A DNA stretch of 64,000 bases from Gordius sp. MW1 (GCA_964036665.1 OZ038529.1:2542001-2606000), one strand, 5' to 3'; positions 1-10,537 are shown, counted from the first letter of the stretch. The notes: generated by a model from the sequence alone, not told the origin. Translations and numbers: made by a program.

Positions 1-769
1 AATACCAAGTCTTTGTTTCACTAAAAAGGATACCGAATGTTTCGACGGGGGGAACGTCCTCCTACCTCTTTCAAAAAAGCTAAGGCCTGTTTGCCAAAGG
101 TGCCTGAACACGAAGCAACCAATGGAATAAAAATGTTTGAGGATAACAGGGCTTTGTATTTATTTGTTTTCCGCCCCTCTGCAACAGCTAAAGAATCATT
201 GTTGCAGTTAGAGGGGGCAAATAGGTCAATACATGTGAAGTCCCATTTAAGGTGAAGACCATTGCTCCATGGGACTAAATAAGATCCATCAGAACGCATA
301 CGTTCCTCCAAGGAGGGATCCGATGGCTCCAATATGGATGGAATCTTTGCCCTCTTAAGAGCACTTTGAATTAGGACATTGGCCTTATTGTGTCTAACAT
401 ATTTGAATTTGTTTCCCAGGCAATGTAAGGGATGCCTTGATTGTTCGTCTACAAGTATGCTGCAATTTCGGCAAATACATGGCTTCGAAAATTTTACCCC
501 TAGCCTGAGAGCTATGGAGTACGAAAGTTCCGAGTCCTCCAGCATCATCCCGGAGAGACAGCTTGGGTAGACCTCTAGCCATTCGTGACCTGAGCCATCA
601 AACAAAAACGACCTTAAATTAGAACACTGACTTGTATCGCTACTCGAAATTAGAAAATCAAGGGAGCGCAACACAAGTCCGACATCCCAATCTCTTTGTG
701 GTGAGGTTTGTGGCAAAGGTGTTCCGGGATTGGTATTGTTTTCCCAAATAGCTAAAGCAAAATTTGCTA
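1..769 (-). pseudogene. C-terminal RT/endonuclease remnant, minus strand, unit 1 (cut by window)
   Basis: The main open frame is 21-716 (231 codons); homologous sequence continues upstream to about 769. It matches the C-terminal region of non-LTR retrotransposon polyproteins whose RT domain is followed by a zinc knuckle and a PD-(D/E)XK-type endonuclease. Visible: C-X2-C-X9-H-X3-C (CRNC...RHPLHC, residues about 83-100), then an 'R-S-D-G' version of the family's RPDG signature, then 'WDFTCID' about 15 residues on. The RT palm itself is missing, so the copy is 5'-truncated. A frameshift near residue 220 moves the last ~40 family residues into another frame (intact in later copies). It is paralogous to, but clearly different from, the plus-strand element at 2577. 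Family assignment is from recalled motif patterns, not a search. Confidence 0.8.
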
Positions 770-824
770 AACTGTATTATCTCATATAGCTCGCGGTATA
801 CTACATCAAATTAACCACTAAACG

Positions 825-1284
825 TTAAGTTAATTAATCGTATTATTTCGACTAGCTCGCGATTATATAAGGAAGTGTTTTACACTTCCATAGCACTTAC
901 TTTCTCGCATACATTCCTTTATTTTGTCTTGGTGACAAACATATTTAATACAAATTATTTTAAGATTTTATATCATTCATTAAGAGCAGATTGCTTAAAA
1001 AATGGATTAATGCTTAAATGTCTATGTCTGCAGTTTTACCGTATAAAGTGTGGAAATGATGTTCAATATCTTATATATATTTAAATGCACATACAAATTT
1101 CTGATCCAAAAGTAAATAATAACTAGAGATTAAATTTATATGTATGTTTAGTTTTAATATGTAATTTATTTCAAAAATTAAAAAATAATTATGAGAGCAA
1201 ACAAATATGGCACTAATGTTATTTTAACCTAAATGTGGGTTTAGATAATCCGTCTGCTTACTCCTTTTAAAAATCGAGTTATGT
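825..1284. other. AT-rich spacer after minus RT remnant
   Basis: No gene is supported. It holds the end of the 66-bp minisatellite (to about 875) and a spacer with two length forms: short in units 1, 2 and 5, longer (extra ~45 bp around 'atttaatatatccatttaaa') in units 3, 4 and 6-8. The small open frame at 875-1084 exists only in the short form and is not credible as a gene. Confidence 0.6.
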
Positions 1285-1450
1285 CATGGCCTAGCCGAGG
1301 GGGGGGGGGCAGGGAGGGGCGACTGCCCCCTCTAAATCCAAAATTTCTTGAAATTTATTAAAATTTGGCTTAAGTTCAAAAAAATGATCCATTTTCCCCT
1401 CCCTAAATCATTATAGTCCCCTCTAATTCCAACATTTTTTTACGCCCATA
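1285..1450. mobile_element. G-run MITE fossil A, unit 1
   Basis: Left end 'atggcctagccgag' plus an 11-G run and 'gcagggaggggc'; right end 'cccctccctaaatc...tacgcccata'. Ends are a decayed inverted pair of the 'ATGGGCGTAGCCA' type seen intact in MITE B at 4584. Non-coding, about 165 bp. This resembles the widespread 'GGCGTAGCCA + poly-G' non-autonomous DNA transposons of invertebrates, but superfamily is not proven because no target duplication is evident. Confidence 0.55.
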
Positions 1451-2576
1451 GAAAATGTTTATAATGATGGGCTATTCTATATTTATATATTTTATGTACA
1501 AACATCATATTAAATATTTTTACTTGGGTCTTTTGAAATTGTACTGCAATAGAGAGAATAACGATTTTAAAATTAAAATCATCTTTTATAGTGCCTTCTA
1601 CATATTAAATATCTATTGAAGTGAATTTTGCATTTATCTTGTAGGTGAATTTACAAAATAATTAAACTGAATATAATGAATTATTACATGGGCTTAGATA
1701 TCAGGAGGGAGAGCAGCCCCTTAAATTTATTTCTTACAATTGTAATTAAATATGGTTGATATTCTAATATTTTATCATTTTGCTAGTGAAAATCATTTTT
1801 TCGACATTTTCCTACCCCTGCTAACCTCGGTTGCACCAATTTAGTATATTTACAAATGTGTACCAAAATAATCTATATATAAATATATTAATAGGCCTCA
1901 TTTAAAAAGTTGTCCATTTTTACAGCATTTTATCTGTGCCAGAGTTAGTTTGCGTTTAGGTATGATTTTAGATCAAAGTGTAAAAATATGCCTGTTCATT
2001 ATTTCAAAATAAGCCCAATTAGTGCTCAAAAGAGAACAAACATGGTTAAATGTTCATTTATAACTAAATGTATATGTAATTCCACCTAAATCAGGGTGTG
2101 CAAAAATTTTAAAATCTTCAAATTATATTTTGTTAATGTTTAAAATTATATTTTTGAATCGTATATTTTATTAAAAGGAACACTAATATTTTGGTGAGAT
2201 AATGTTGTAGCTTGTATACGCTTAGCATGTCTCTAGCGCGCCTATTTTCACACGTTAACGTATAGAGCCATCTAGCGGATATTAAAAAAATAAAAATATG
2301 TTTTGAAATAACATATGAAATTATTATATATATACTATCTCCCATCATTTAATTAATTAATTACTTATAATATCATTTTGAGATTCGTGTTTATTTTTAC
2401 ATTCAAATTATTGATTATACTTAAATGTAATTATTAAAAACCGTAGGTGCGTTTAAATCTGTTTATATATAAAAAGATGTCCGAAATTTTGGGAAAAATC
2501 TAAATCTAAAACAACAAAAACAGATTTTTTAATAGGGTTGCTTGCAGCCTACACAATTCAATAAATTTAGACAAAT
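1451..2576. other. AT-rich spacer, unit 1 (no gene seen)
   Basis: About 1.1 kb of AT-rich DNA with no supportable coding content. The minus open frame at 2133-2348 is kept in units 1-7 only because the copies are nearly identical; it is lost in the older part of unit 8. Landmarks: 'gccatctagcggat' at 2267-2280, which recurs in the unique flank at 62696-62709, and the target site at about 2224 later hit by an hAT element in unit 8. Confidence 0.6.
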
Positions 2577-4079
2577 GTCATCCCAAGGGATCCAACAAGG
2601 AGATCCTTTAGGCCTGCCCTTTTCTGTTTGGCGATTCAAACCAGCATCGATAAACTCTCCTCCCTAGGAGCCTTCTCATGCAATTTATGGTACCTTGATG
2701 ACGGATTCCTGGTCGGCCCAGCCGAAGCAGTCCGGCAAATCCCACAGATCATCAATGGCTTCGCAGACAAAATATCACTCAGCCTACACATCGAAATGTG
2801 AGATCTTCACCAAAGATCACACAATCGACAAACTCTCCCTCCCATTCCAGTCATATCAAGAGATGACTTTCATTACTTAGACGCTCCCATTGGAGGCGTC
2901 AAAACAACTGAAACATTCTTAGAGCATTTCTCCGACTTCACTGACTCCATATCCCACACCCTGGAGCGTCTAACTCCCCACCATGCCTTTTTCCTCTTAA
3001 AAAACTTCCTCCTAATACCCAAAATTAACTATGCATTACGCGCTTCGCCCATCTTCCTAGCCGTTAACCTACTCCACGCGATGGAAAAAAAAATCCAATT
3101 GCTAGTCGAAAGGTGCCTAAACCTTAAATTTAGCCCTCTCCAATGGCTCCAAGCCACTCTTCCCTCCAAGAGTGGTGGTATAGGCATCCGACCCCTCCAT
3201 CTACTCTCACTAGCAGGGTTCATTTCATCCCGTTTATCAACGGATGAGTTAATCAAGCAAATCACTCAAACCCAAGACCCGCACCTCTACCGCGCCCTTC
3301 AGGCTTGGGAAGACCTCAAACTGGATTCCGCTACTCACCCAAATGGAACCACCCAAAAGGAATGGGACTTACCATTGATAGCACGTTCCGTCGCTTACCT
3401 CACGACTATCTTTGGGCAATCTCCACTTCAATTGGGCATCCTCCGGGGGTTACGAATGGCTCGATGCCCTACCAAGCCAAAACCTAGGGTTACACCTGTC
3501 GGGCGAGGAACTCCGAATAGCTGTAGGCCTACGCCTCGGCTGCGACATTGTGTCCCCATTCAACTGCGACCTCTGCCGCCAACCCGTTCTTGCAAACGGC
3601 CATCATCCTCTACACTGCCAATACAGCAAGGGGCGGCATCCCCGTCATGCCACAATAAATAAAATAATCGGACAATCTTTGAAGAAAGCCGGCTTTCCCA
3701 ATACAATAGAACCCACTGGCCGAAAAGACCCGATGGAGTAACAATCATCCCGTGGGCTCGTGGCCTAAACGCCTGCTGGGACTTCACTGCAGTGGACGTA
3801 ATCGCCGAATCTAACGCCTCACCCGACCTCATCTCTTCTACTGAGAGAAAGAAGGAGGATAAATACAAATACCTAAACAATATTATTTTCGTACCAGTAG
3901 TAGCTACGACCCTCGGTAACTTAGGTCCCGAGGGCAGCCAATTCCTAAAACAAATTTCAAAATATATAACCTCCATTACTCACGATCCCAAAGAATACTT
4001 TTTTATCAGGCAAAAGATCACAATGAAAATCGTTAAATCCAACACGATTTCCATACACGGATCAATGCCATCCGTTTAG
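2577..4079 (+). pseudogene. RT/endonuclease pseudogene, plus strand, unit 1
   Basis: 5'-truncated non-LTR retrotransposon ORF. It starts inside the RT domain at 'QGIQQGDPLG' (palm block) and continues with the catalytic 'YLDD' (2691-2702), a thumb-like region (DAPIGG; SKSGGIGIRPLHLLSLAGF at 3160-3225), zinc motif C-X2-C-X9-H-X3-C (CDLC...HPLHC, about 3565-3620), 'RPDG' (about 3727-3738) and 'WDFTAVD' (about 3778-3798), ending at stop 4077-4079. Frameshifts shared by all seven copies lie near 2797, between about 3370 and 3440, and near 3725. This subtype adds a base loss in the palm block ('ggcctgccc') and another near 2848 ('ccattccag'), but keeps frame at 3253. The RT would copy element RNA at a nicked target and the endonuclease would make the nick; this copy can do neither. 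The transposon remnant runs on to about 4165, where it joins sequence contiguous in unit 8. Confidence 0.85.
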
Positions 4080-4165
4080 TTATAGCGCGTTTTTATATTT
4101 TTTATTCGTGTGTATATCATAATTATAATTATTTGTTTCTGAATAATAAATTATTAAGATTTAAT

Positions 4166-4583
4166 AACTTTTATAAATTCTTTACATTTAATTACTATTT
4201 TTGACTCTAAATTTTTTATAATAATCATATAAATTTTTTTGGTAATAAACCTATTAGGGTCTATAAATTTTCTGTCTTTTAAAAAAAGATTCGCGATTAT
4301 CATGGTAAGGCTTGGGGGGGAGCCAATTGGGAGCGTGGTTGTTGCAATGGGCAGAAATTATAGTGTTGTTAAATTTAGAGTATTTAAAATTCTTAATGAC
4401 TCGGCTGAAGAGAACGGATTCTTGTTTTTATTAGATGGGGTAAATACGTCGGCACATATATAGTTACAAGCTAAATAAAGTCCATTTTTTCAAGCAGCTA
4501 GGGTTTTATCATAGAATTGTTGTTAAAAATTACATCTCCATGGTAAAGTTCGCCTGAGGTACAAGAATTCTTGCGGTGTGACT
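4166..4583. other. AT-rich spacer between RT element and MITE B, unit 1
   Basis: No gene supported. The open frame at 4239-4463 spans a variable G run near 4314 (7, 7, 12, 9, 10, 10, 9 and 6 Gs in units 1 to 8), so its frame changes between units; it is not treated as coding. Confidence 0.6.
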
Positions 4584-4719
4584 ATGGGCGTAGCCAAGGG
4601 GGCAGGGAAGAGCGGCTGTCCCCTCAATCCAAAAATTTGTTAAAATTCAAAAAATTGATCTTTTTGCCCCTCCCTAAATTATTATTGCCCCCTGTAATTA
4701 AAATACTGGCTACACACAT
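4584..4719. mobile_element. MITE B, unit 1
   Basis: 136-bp element with terminal inverted repeats: ATGGGCGTAGCCA at the left and TGGCTACACACAT at the right (two mismatches; only one in the older unit 8 copy). Non-coding, with 'gcccctccctaaatt' internally, as in MITE A. It is also present in diverged unit 8, so it inserted before the RT element did. Confidence 0.65.
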
Positions 4720-4838
4720 GGGCGTGACTCATTGTCATCATGGTGCTTAGGAAATAATCTATAATATGTTTTCTTGCCACGTTCATTTAACTAAATTCCC
4801 AAAAATTTGGTTAAACAATAGTAGGTGTAAACTAGTAT

Positions 4839-4965
4839 TTTCCTGAGAGCAAATATCCCAAATTTTTCCTGAGAGCAAAAAAAAAAGGTCTCGACTATCC
4901 CAAATTTTCCTGAGAGCAAAAAAAAGGTCTCGACTATCCAAAAATTTTCCGGCGACCAAAAAAAA
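4839..4965. repeat. ~40-bp degenerate tandem repeat ('cctgagagcaaa')
   Basis: The block 'ttttcctgagagcaaa' recurs at about 4839, 4864 and 4906, with a decayed copy at 4946. 'ggtctcgactatcc' recurs twice in phase. It is present in all seven full units and absent from unit 8, where 'gtaaacta' runs straight into unrelated AT-rich sequence near 60845. Confidence 0.65.
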
Positions 4966-4983
4966 GCAACTCTCCTAATTAAG

Positions 4984-5160
4984 CAGTGTGGGCAGCCAGA
5001 CCCCCTGCCCCCCTGGCAAATTAAGGGGGGGGGGGCAGGGGGTCCAGCTGCCCCCCTCTGGCTAATAAGGGGGGGGGGCAATACATAATTTTTTTTAGGG
5101 TTTTTGTATTGAAATTTTTGTTTTTAATTAGCTGCCCCCCGCCCCCTGCGTACGCCCTTG
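4984..5160. mobile_element. G-run MITE C, unit 1
   Basis: Begins CAGTGTGGGCAGCCAG and ends GCGTACGCCCTTG; contains long G runs and 'gctgccccccgccccctgcg'. Ends fit hAT-like YARNG termini (CAGTG and, reversed, CAAGG). Absent from unit 8, where 'aattaagagggtt' is contiguous (near 60890), so it is a true insertion, but no clean 8-bp target duplication can be shown. Confidence 0.55.
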
Positions 5161-6203
5161 TAGAGGGTTGAAATAACATGTTTTTAAGGTGTTATCAGCG
5201 CCATTCAACCAGTTAGTAAATTCCGCGTGAAAAATAATGTTAGACAAAAAGATTTTAAATAGTTTTTAATAATGGATAAACGCTTGTCTAAGGTTAATGC
5301 AACAGCTTAGCTGTCTCTATCTCCCCTTTAGTTTAGGTTCCATTAAAAACGTTTTAACCGACTAAGTTGGGCACCCCCACAAGTTCCACGTATTTTTTAA
5401 AGCCAAGGGATTGGGTAGAATTTCCATTTCTTGTTTTTGATAAGGAACAATTTTATAAATAGGATTTGTTTTTAAAGAATATAGCATATAAAATGTTGCA
5501 TAAATATCATATTTTATACACTGCTGATCATTTTTTTACTAAAATAAAAAATACAAGTTTTAAATTTTTAAATGCTAATTTACTAATGAGACCTAAAGCT
5601 CAAAGGAAAACTCGAAAGGTCTCTCTTTAAACTAATTTGTTTGATTAATGTATTTACCAAAACCTCACTTAATTAATTACAATCTAATTATATGAATGTG
5701 ATAAGATATTAAGGAGCGTAGCCGAGGAAGGTAGCAAAAATCAAAAAAAAATTTGATTAATAAATATATTATAGTTTATTCCTAATTGCATAAAAGAGTT
5801 AGACACATATAAATACTCTAATTAAATTTTTGAAAAAAATATTTAATCATTAATTTCCTTTTCCCGAATTCACTTGTACATTCGCCAAAAAAAACTTAAT
5901 TGAGCCTTTTCCCCACAAAATGAATGGGTAGTAATTTTATAAATTAAAGGAGTCGTTCTCTTCGGGCAATCTGAATGATTAAACTCTAAGCAGGGGTCAG
6001 CCCACAGTAACAAAAAGGCACAAAAATATCACAAAATTAGTTTGTTCTTTGGCCGAAGAGCGCTCATCATCTATTTTCAACCAAAAAATTGTTATTTGCA
6101 GGGAAAATTTATATTTAAAGCTCAGATCACATGCCCCAAAATGTGCAGACACAAAAATAAAGATGGATTAGGGCATTTGCCCGGAGTCAGATAAGGTAAA
6201 AAT
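5161..6203. other. AT-rich spacer, unit 1 (no gene seen)
   Basis: About 1 kb without a supportable coding region, RNA gene or transposon terminus. Homology of diverged unit 8 to the array stops inside this block (matching roughly 5955-5990). Confidence 0.6.
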
Positions 6204-6500
6204 AAGCAACGGTCATCATTAACTTGCAAAGAGTTATTTAGCCCGTTTCGCAATTATCCGTTTAAAGCAACAGCTTCAAGTTGCAAAAAGAAATTTATGA
6301 GCGAATATAAGTAGCAAAAATGAATGGCAATTAACCAAAATTTTGGCCTTGGGTCGGGGTTAGACAAATTAGATGTAAGCAACGGTCAGCATTAATTTGC
6401 AGGGAATTATTTAGCCAGTTACATAATTATCCGATATAAGGCAACAACTTAGACTAGTATCCCAAAGAAATATATAAAGGTAATAATAATCAGCTCTAGA
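6204..6500 (+). repeat. 173-bp-spaced internal duplication
   Basis: 'aagcaacggtca' starts at 6204 and again at 6377, each followed by matching blocks (ttgca, ttatttagcc, aattatccg, aaagcaaca/aggcaacaa, aaagaaat). A diverged two-copy tandem duplication that recurs at the same place in units 2-7. Function unknown; no coding potential. Confidence 0.65.
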
Positions 6501-6527
6501 GATGGATTTTTTCCCATAAATTTTGGT

Positions 6528-6580
6528 TAATGAACCTTTCTCCAAAAAACGGGAGTTTTTTGGGAAAAATATGGGAAATA
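6528..6580. other. Fold-back sequence, unit 1
   Basis: 'ccaaaaaac' and 'gttttttgg' flank a 4-base 'ggga' loop at about 6542-6563, inside a wider T-rich/G-rich symmetry ('tttttccc', 'gggaaaaa'). A possible hairpin at DNA or RNA level. Kept in all full units. Confidence 0.4.
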
Positions 6581-6712
6581 ACGGAAATTACAGTAGAAAT
6601 AGGGGAATGTAGACATTTTATTTAATTAAAAATTGTTTAAGATAAATATTTGTAAAATAAATGCTTATAGGGCATTACTTAAAGTTATGGATAATTTTAC
6701 ATATATTACAAG

Positions 6713-7392
6713 TAAAGCCCTGCATGGGCCGACCGAGCCCGACCCGATCGAGTTTCTTGCGGGACACGGGCAGAATTTAATAAAATAATTTGGCCTCGGG
6801 CTTAATGAGGCGGCCCGACCCGAGGCCCGAGCCCTGCCCGAATTTAATTAAAGCAAACTTATATATTTTAAAATAAACTCAACTCGATAGCAAATAATTA
6901 TCTTCGCACAGCCTACATAATGTAGCTTCCAAACTTCAGCTTTTTCCCCTGTCTATTATAATATTATGACCTGAATTGCAAATCTTATTCTATATTTAAA
7001 TATATTTATAGTATCTGTTAGAACTTTAGAAATAAAATAAAAAAATATTTTAAAAATTTTATATTTGGAACTGTTAATATATCATATAAAGTTAGATTTT
7101 TAGTTCTAAATTATTAGCTTAATAATTTGTAAGAGGTGAAAATGGATTTTTTATTTCTAACTTATCCTAGTTGTAAACTAAGAGAGTAGCAACTATTTGA
7201 TAATTTTATATTTAAATTATAAAAAAAAATGCAAAAAAAAATTTTTTTAACAATTTTATTTAAAAATAGGGTCGGGATTGGGCCGGGACAAGAATTAAAA
7301 AGTCTTTTGGGCTCGGGCCGGGCAAAATAAAAATTGAGACATCGGGCTCGGATTGGGCTCAGGCCGAATAAAATTCATTTTCCAGGGCTCTA
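6713..7392. mobile_element. hAT-like non-autonomous element, unit 1 (680 bp)
   Basis: Termini TAAAGCCCTG and CAGGGCTCTA are inverted repeats with one mismatch and fit the hAT YARNG rule. They are flanked by a perfect 8-bp target duplication ATTACAAG (6705-6712 and 7393-7400). Subterminal regions are rich in gcccgaccc/gggctcggg motifs in opposite orientation, the usual form of transposase-binding arrays. The interior is AT-rich with no transposase. Unit 1 has 'gggcagaatt' where the others have 'gggcataatt'. Confidence 0.85.
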
Positions 7393-7668
7393 ATTACAAG
7401 TAAAATCGTGTTTTATTAATCTCTTAAGCTAGCTAATTTTAAAATGTATTTTTCAATAGAGTGTTATCTTATGTTAATATATTCAAAACATTGTTAGATT
7501 TTTAGCTAACGGTGTCAATTATAATGTTTATGTTTTGTTTTATAAGAAAAACTTCTAAACCCAGATATAAAAATCCTTTTTTAACTTATGAGTAATAGGT
7601 GTAATAAAAAAAAACGTAGTTATATCCATAGAAACCACTACTATTTAATTGACTCCTAAATTGCTCGC

Positions 7669-7764
7669 GGAATATTACATTAATTTCACTTCTAAACGTT
7701 ATTTGGCTTAATTGTATTATCTCATATAGCTCGCGGTATACTACATCAAATTCACCACTAAACG
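7669..7764 (+). repeat. Degenerate 66-bp minisatellite ('gctcgcgg' phase), left part
   Basis: Sequence beginning 'gctcgcggaatatt' here is followed 66 bp later by 'gctcgcggtatact', with matching 'ctaaacg' and 'gtattat' blocks at the same phase. It continues beyond the retroelement at 8751 ('gctcgcggtatac') and 8817 ('gctcgcgattat'), again 66 bp apart. The retroelement therefore inserted into a short 66-bp tandem repeat. The same arrangement is present at every unit junction in the window. Confidence 0.7.
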
Positions 7765-7878
7765 ATATTTTTTTTAATTTTTAAAAATTTAGAAGTTTAT
7801 TGATAAAAATCCGTTGACAGTAATATAATATAAATACATGAAATATAAAAGACAAAAAGCGTCAAATAAAATGATAAA

Positions 7879-8731
7879 CTATTCTGACAAAGCATCATCG
7901 AGGGTATCTTCCAAAATTGGCCAAGAATCCGCGAACGATTTAAAATTGTATTTGGTTATAAGAATACCAAGTCTTTGTTTCACTAAAAAGGATACCGAAT
8001 GTTTCGACGGGGGGAACGTCCTCCTACCTCTTTCAAAAAAGCTAAGGCCTGTTTGCCAAAGGTGCCTGAACACGAAGCAACCAATGGAATAAAAATGTTT
8101 GAGGATAACAGGGCTTTGTATTTATTTGTTTTCCGCCCCTCTGCAACAGCTAAAGAATCATTGTTGCAGTTAGAGGGGGCAAATAGGTCAATACATGTGA
8201 AGTCCCATTTAAGGTGAAGACCATTGCTCCATGGGACTAAATAAGATCCATCAGAACGCATACGTTCCTCCAAGGAGGGATCCGATGGCTCCAATATGGA
8301 TGGAATCTTTGCCCTCTTAAGAGCACTTTGAATTAGGACATTGGCCTTATTGTGTCTAACATATTTGAATTTGTTTCCCAGGCAATGTAAGGGATGCCTT
8401 GATTGTTCGTCTACAAGTATGCTGCAATTTCGGCAAATACATGGCTTCGAAAATTTTACCCCTAGCCTGAGAGCTATGGAGTACGAAAGTTCCGAGTCCT
8501 CCAGCATCATCCCGGAGAGACAGCTTGGGTAGACCTCTAGCCATTCGTGACCTGAGCCATCAAACAAAAACGACCTTAAATTAGAACACTGACTTGTATC
8601 GCTACTCGAAATTAGAAAATCAAGGGAGCGCAACACAAGTCCGACATCCCAATCTCTTTGTGGTGAGGTTTGTGGCAAAGGTGTTCCGGGATTGGTATTG
8701 TTTTCCCAAATAGCTAAAGCAAAATTTGCTA
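7879..8731 (-). pseudogene. C-terminal RT/endonuclease remnant, minus strand, unit 2
   Basis: The 231-codon frame (7983-8678) is identical in protein to unit 1. The frameshifted C-terminal tail is seen here in full, in frame 7879-8073. Its 'SFLVKQRLGILI' stretch aligns with 'FFIRQKITMKIV' at the C-terminus of the plus-strand element, which is why the tail is read as part of the same gene. Upstream of the Met, coding-like sequence (ALAIWENN...) runs to 8731, where the flanking direct repeat starts. The element remnant with 3' tail spans 7765-8731. Confidence 0.8.
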
Positions 8732-9247
8732 AACTGTATTATCTCATATAGCTCGCGGTATACTACATCAAATTAACCACTAAACGTTAAGTTAATTAAT
8801 CGTATTATTTCGACTAGCTCGCGATTATATAAGGAAGTGTTTTACACTTCCATAGCACTTACTTTCTCGCATACATTCCTTTATTTTGTCTTGGTGACAA
8901 ACATATTTAATACAAATTATTTTAAGATTTTATATCATTCATTAAGAGCAGATTGCTTAAAAAATGGATTAATGCTTAAATGTCTATGTCTGCAGTTTTA
9001 CCGTATAAAGTGTGGAAATGATGTTCAATATCTTATATATATTTAAATGCACATACAAATTTCTGATCCAAAAGTAAATAATAACTAGAGATTAAATTTA
9101 TATGTATGTTTAGTTTTAATATGTAATTTATTTCAAAAATTAAAAAATAATTATGAGAGCAAACAAATATGGCACTAATGTTATTTTAACCTAAATGTGG
9201 GTTTAGATAATCCGTCTGCTTACTCCTTTTAAAAATCGAGTTATGTC

Positions 9248-9411
9248 ATGGCCTAGCCGAGGGGGGGGGGCAGGGAGGGGCGACTGCCCCCTCTAAATCC
9301 AAAATTTCTTGAAATTTATTAAAATTTGGCTTAAGTTCAAAAAAATGATCCATTTTCCCCTCCCTAAATCATTATAGTCCCCTCTAATTCCAACATTTTT
9401 TTACGCCCATA
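9248..9411. mobile_element. G-run MITE fossil A, unit 2
   Basis: Orthologous position to the unit 1 copy, with a 10-G run. Confidence 0.55.
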
Positions 9412-10537
9412 GAAAATGTTTATAATGATGGGCTATTCTATATTTATATATTTTATGTACAAACATCATATTAAATATTTTTACTTGGGTCTTTTGAAAT
9501 TGTACTGCAATAGAGAGAATAACGATTTTAAAATTAAAATCATCTTTTATAGTGCCTTCTACATATTAAATATCTATTGAAGTGAATTTTGCATTTATCT
9601 TGTAGGTGAATTTACAAAATAATTAAACTGAATATAATGAATTATTACATGGGCTTAGATATCAGGAGGGAGAGCAGCCCCTTAAATTTATTTCTTACAA
9701 TTGTAATTAAATATGGTTGATATTCTAATATTTTATCATTTTGCTAGTGAAAATCATTTTTTCGACATTTTCCTACCCCTGCTAACCTCGGTTGCACCAA
9801 TTTAGTATATTTACAAATGTGTACCAAAATAATCTATATATAAATATATTAATAGGCCTCATTTAAAAAGTTGTCCATTTTTACAGCATTTTATCTGTGC
9901 CAGAGTTAGTTTGCGTTTAGGTATGATTTTAGATCAAAGTGTAAAAATATGCCTGTTCATTATTTCAAAATAAGCCCAATTAGTGCTCAAAAGAGAACAA
10001 ACATGGTTAAATGTTCATTTATAACTAAATGTATATGTAATTCCACCTAAATCAGGGTGTGCAAAAATTTTAAAATCTTCAAATTATATTTTGTTAATGT
10101 TTAAAATTATATTTTTGAATCGTATATTTTATTAAAAGGAACACTAATATTTTGGTGAGATAATGTTGTAGCTTGTATACGCTTAGCATGTCTCTAGCGC
10201 GCCTATTTTCACACGTTAACGTATAGAGCCATCTAGCGGATATTAAAAAAATAAAAATATGTTTTGAAATAACATATGAAATTATTATATATATACTATC
10301 TCCCATCATTTAATTAATTAATTACTTATAATATCATTTTGAGATTCGTGTTTATTTTTACATTCAAATTATTGATTATACTTAAATGTAATTATTAAAA
10401 ACCGTAGGTGCGTTTAAATCTGTTTATATATAAAAAGATGTCCGAAATTTTGGGAAAAATCTAAATCTAAAACAACAAAAACAGATTTTTTAATAGGGTT
10501 GCTTGCAGCCTACACAATTCAATAAATTTAGACAAAT

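Larger units (their letters stand above)
21..7982. repeat. Macrosatellite unit 1 (7962 bp)
   Basis: First complete period of the array; bases 1-20 are the tail of the preceding, cut-off unit. Phase is set arbitrarily at the stop codon of the minus-strand RT remnant. Layout: minus RT/endonuclease remnant to 769, 55-bp direct repeat 770-824, G-run MITE near 1285-1450, AT-rich spacer to 2576, plus-strand RT element 2577-4165, MITEs 4584-4719 and 4984-5160, spacer with a 173-bp duplication near 6204-6500, hAT-like element 6713-7392, then spacer to the next direct repeat at 7710. Unit 1 belongs to the same subtype as unit 2 in its head and RT regions, but its tail hAT subtype matches units 3 and 5-7. 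Confidence 0.95.

Noticed and set aside
394..582. Short frames overlapping the minus-strand RT remnant
   Set aside because: They are other-frame shadows of the homologous RT/endonuclease frame.
2133..2348. 71-codon minus-strand open frame present in all seven full units
   Set aside because: Its conservation only mirrors the near-identity of the units. The frame is broken in the older unit 8, has no recognisable motif and lies in AT-rich spacer.
4239..4463. 74-codon plus-strand open frame
   Set aside because: It crosses a variable G run, so the frame differs between units. No codon or domain evidence.
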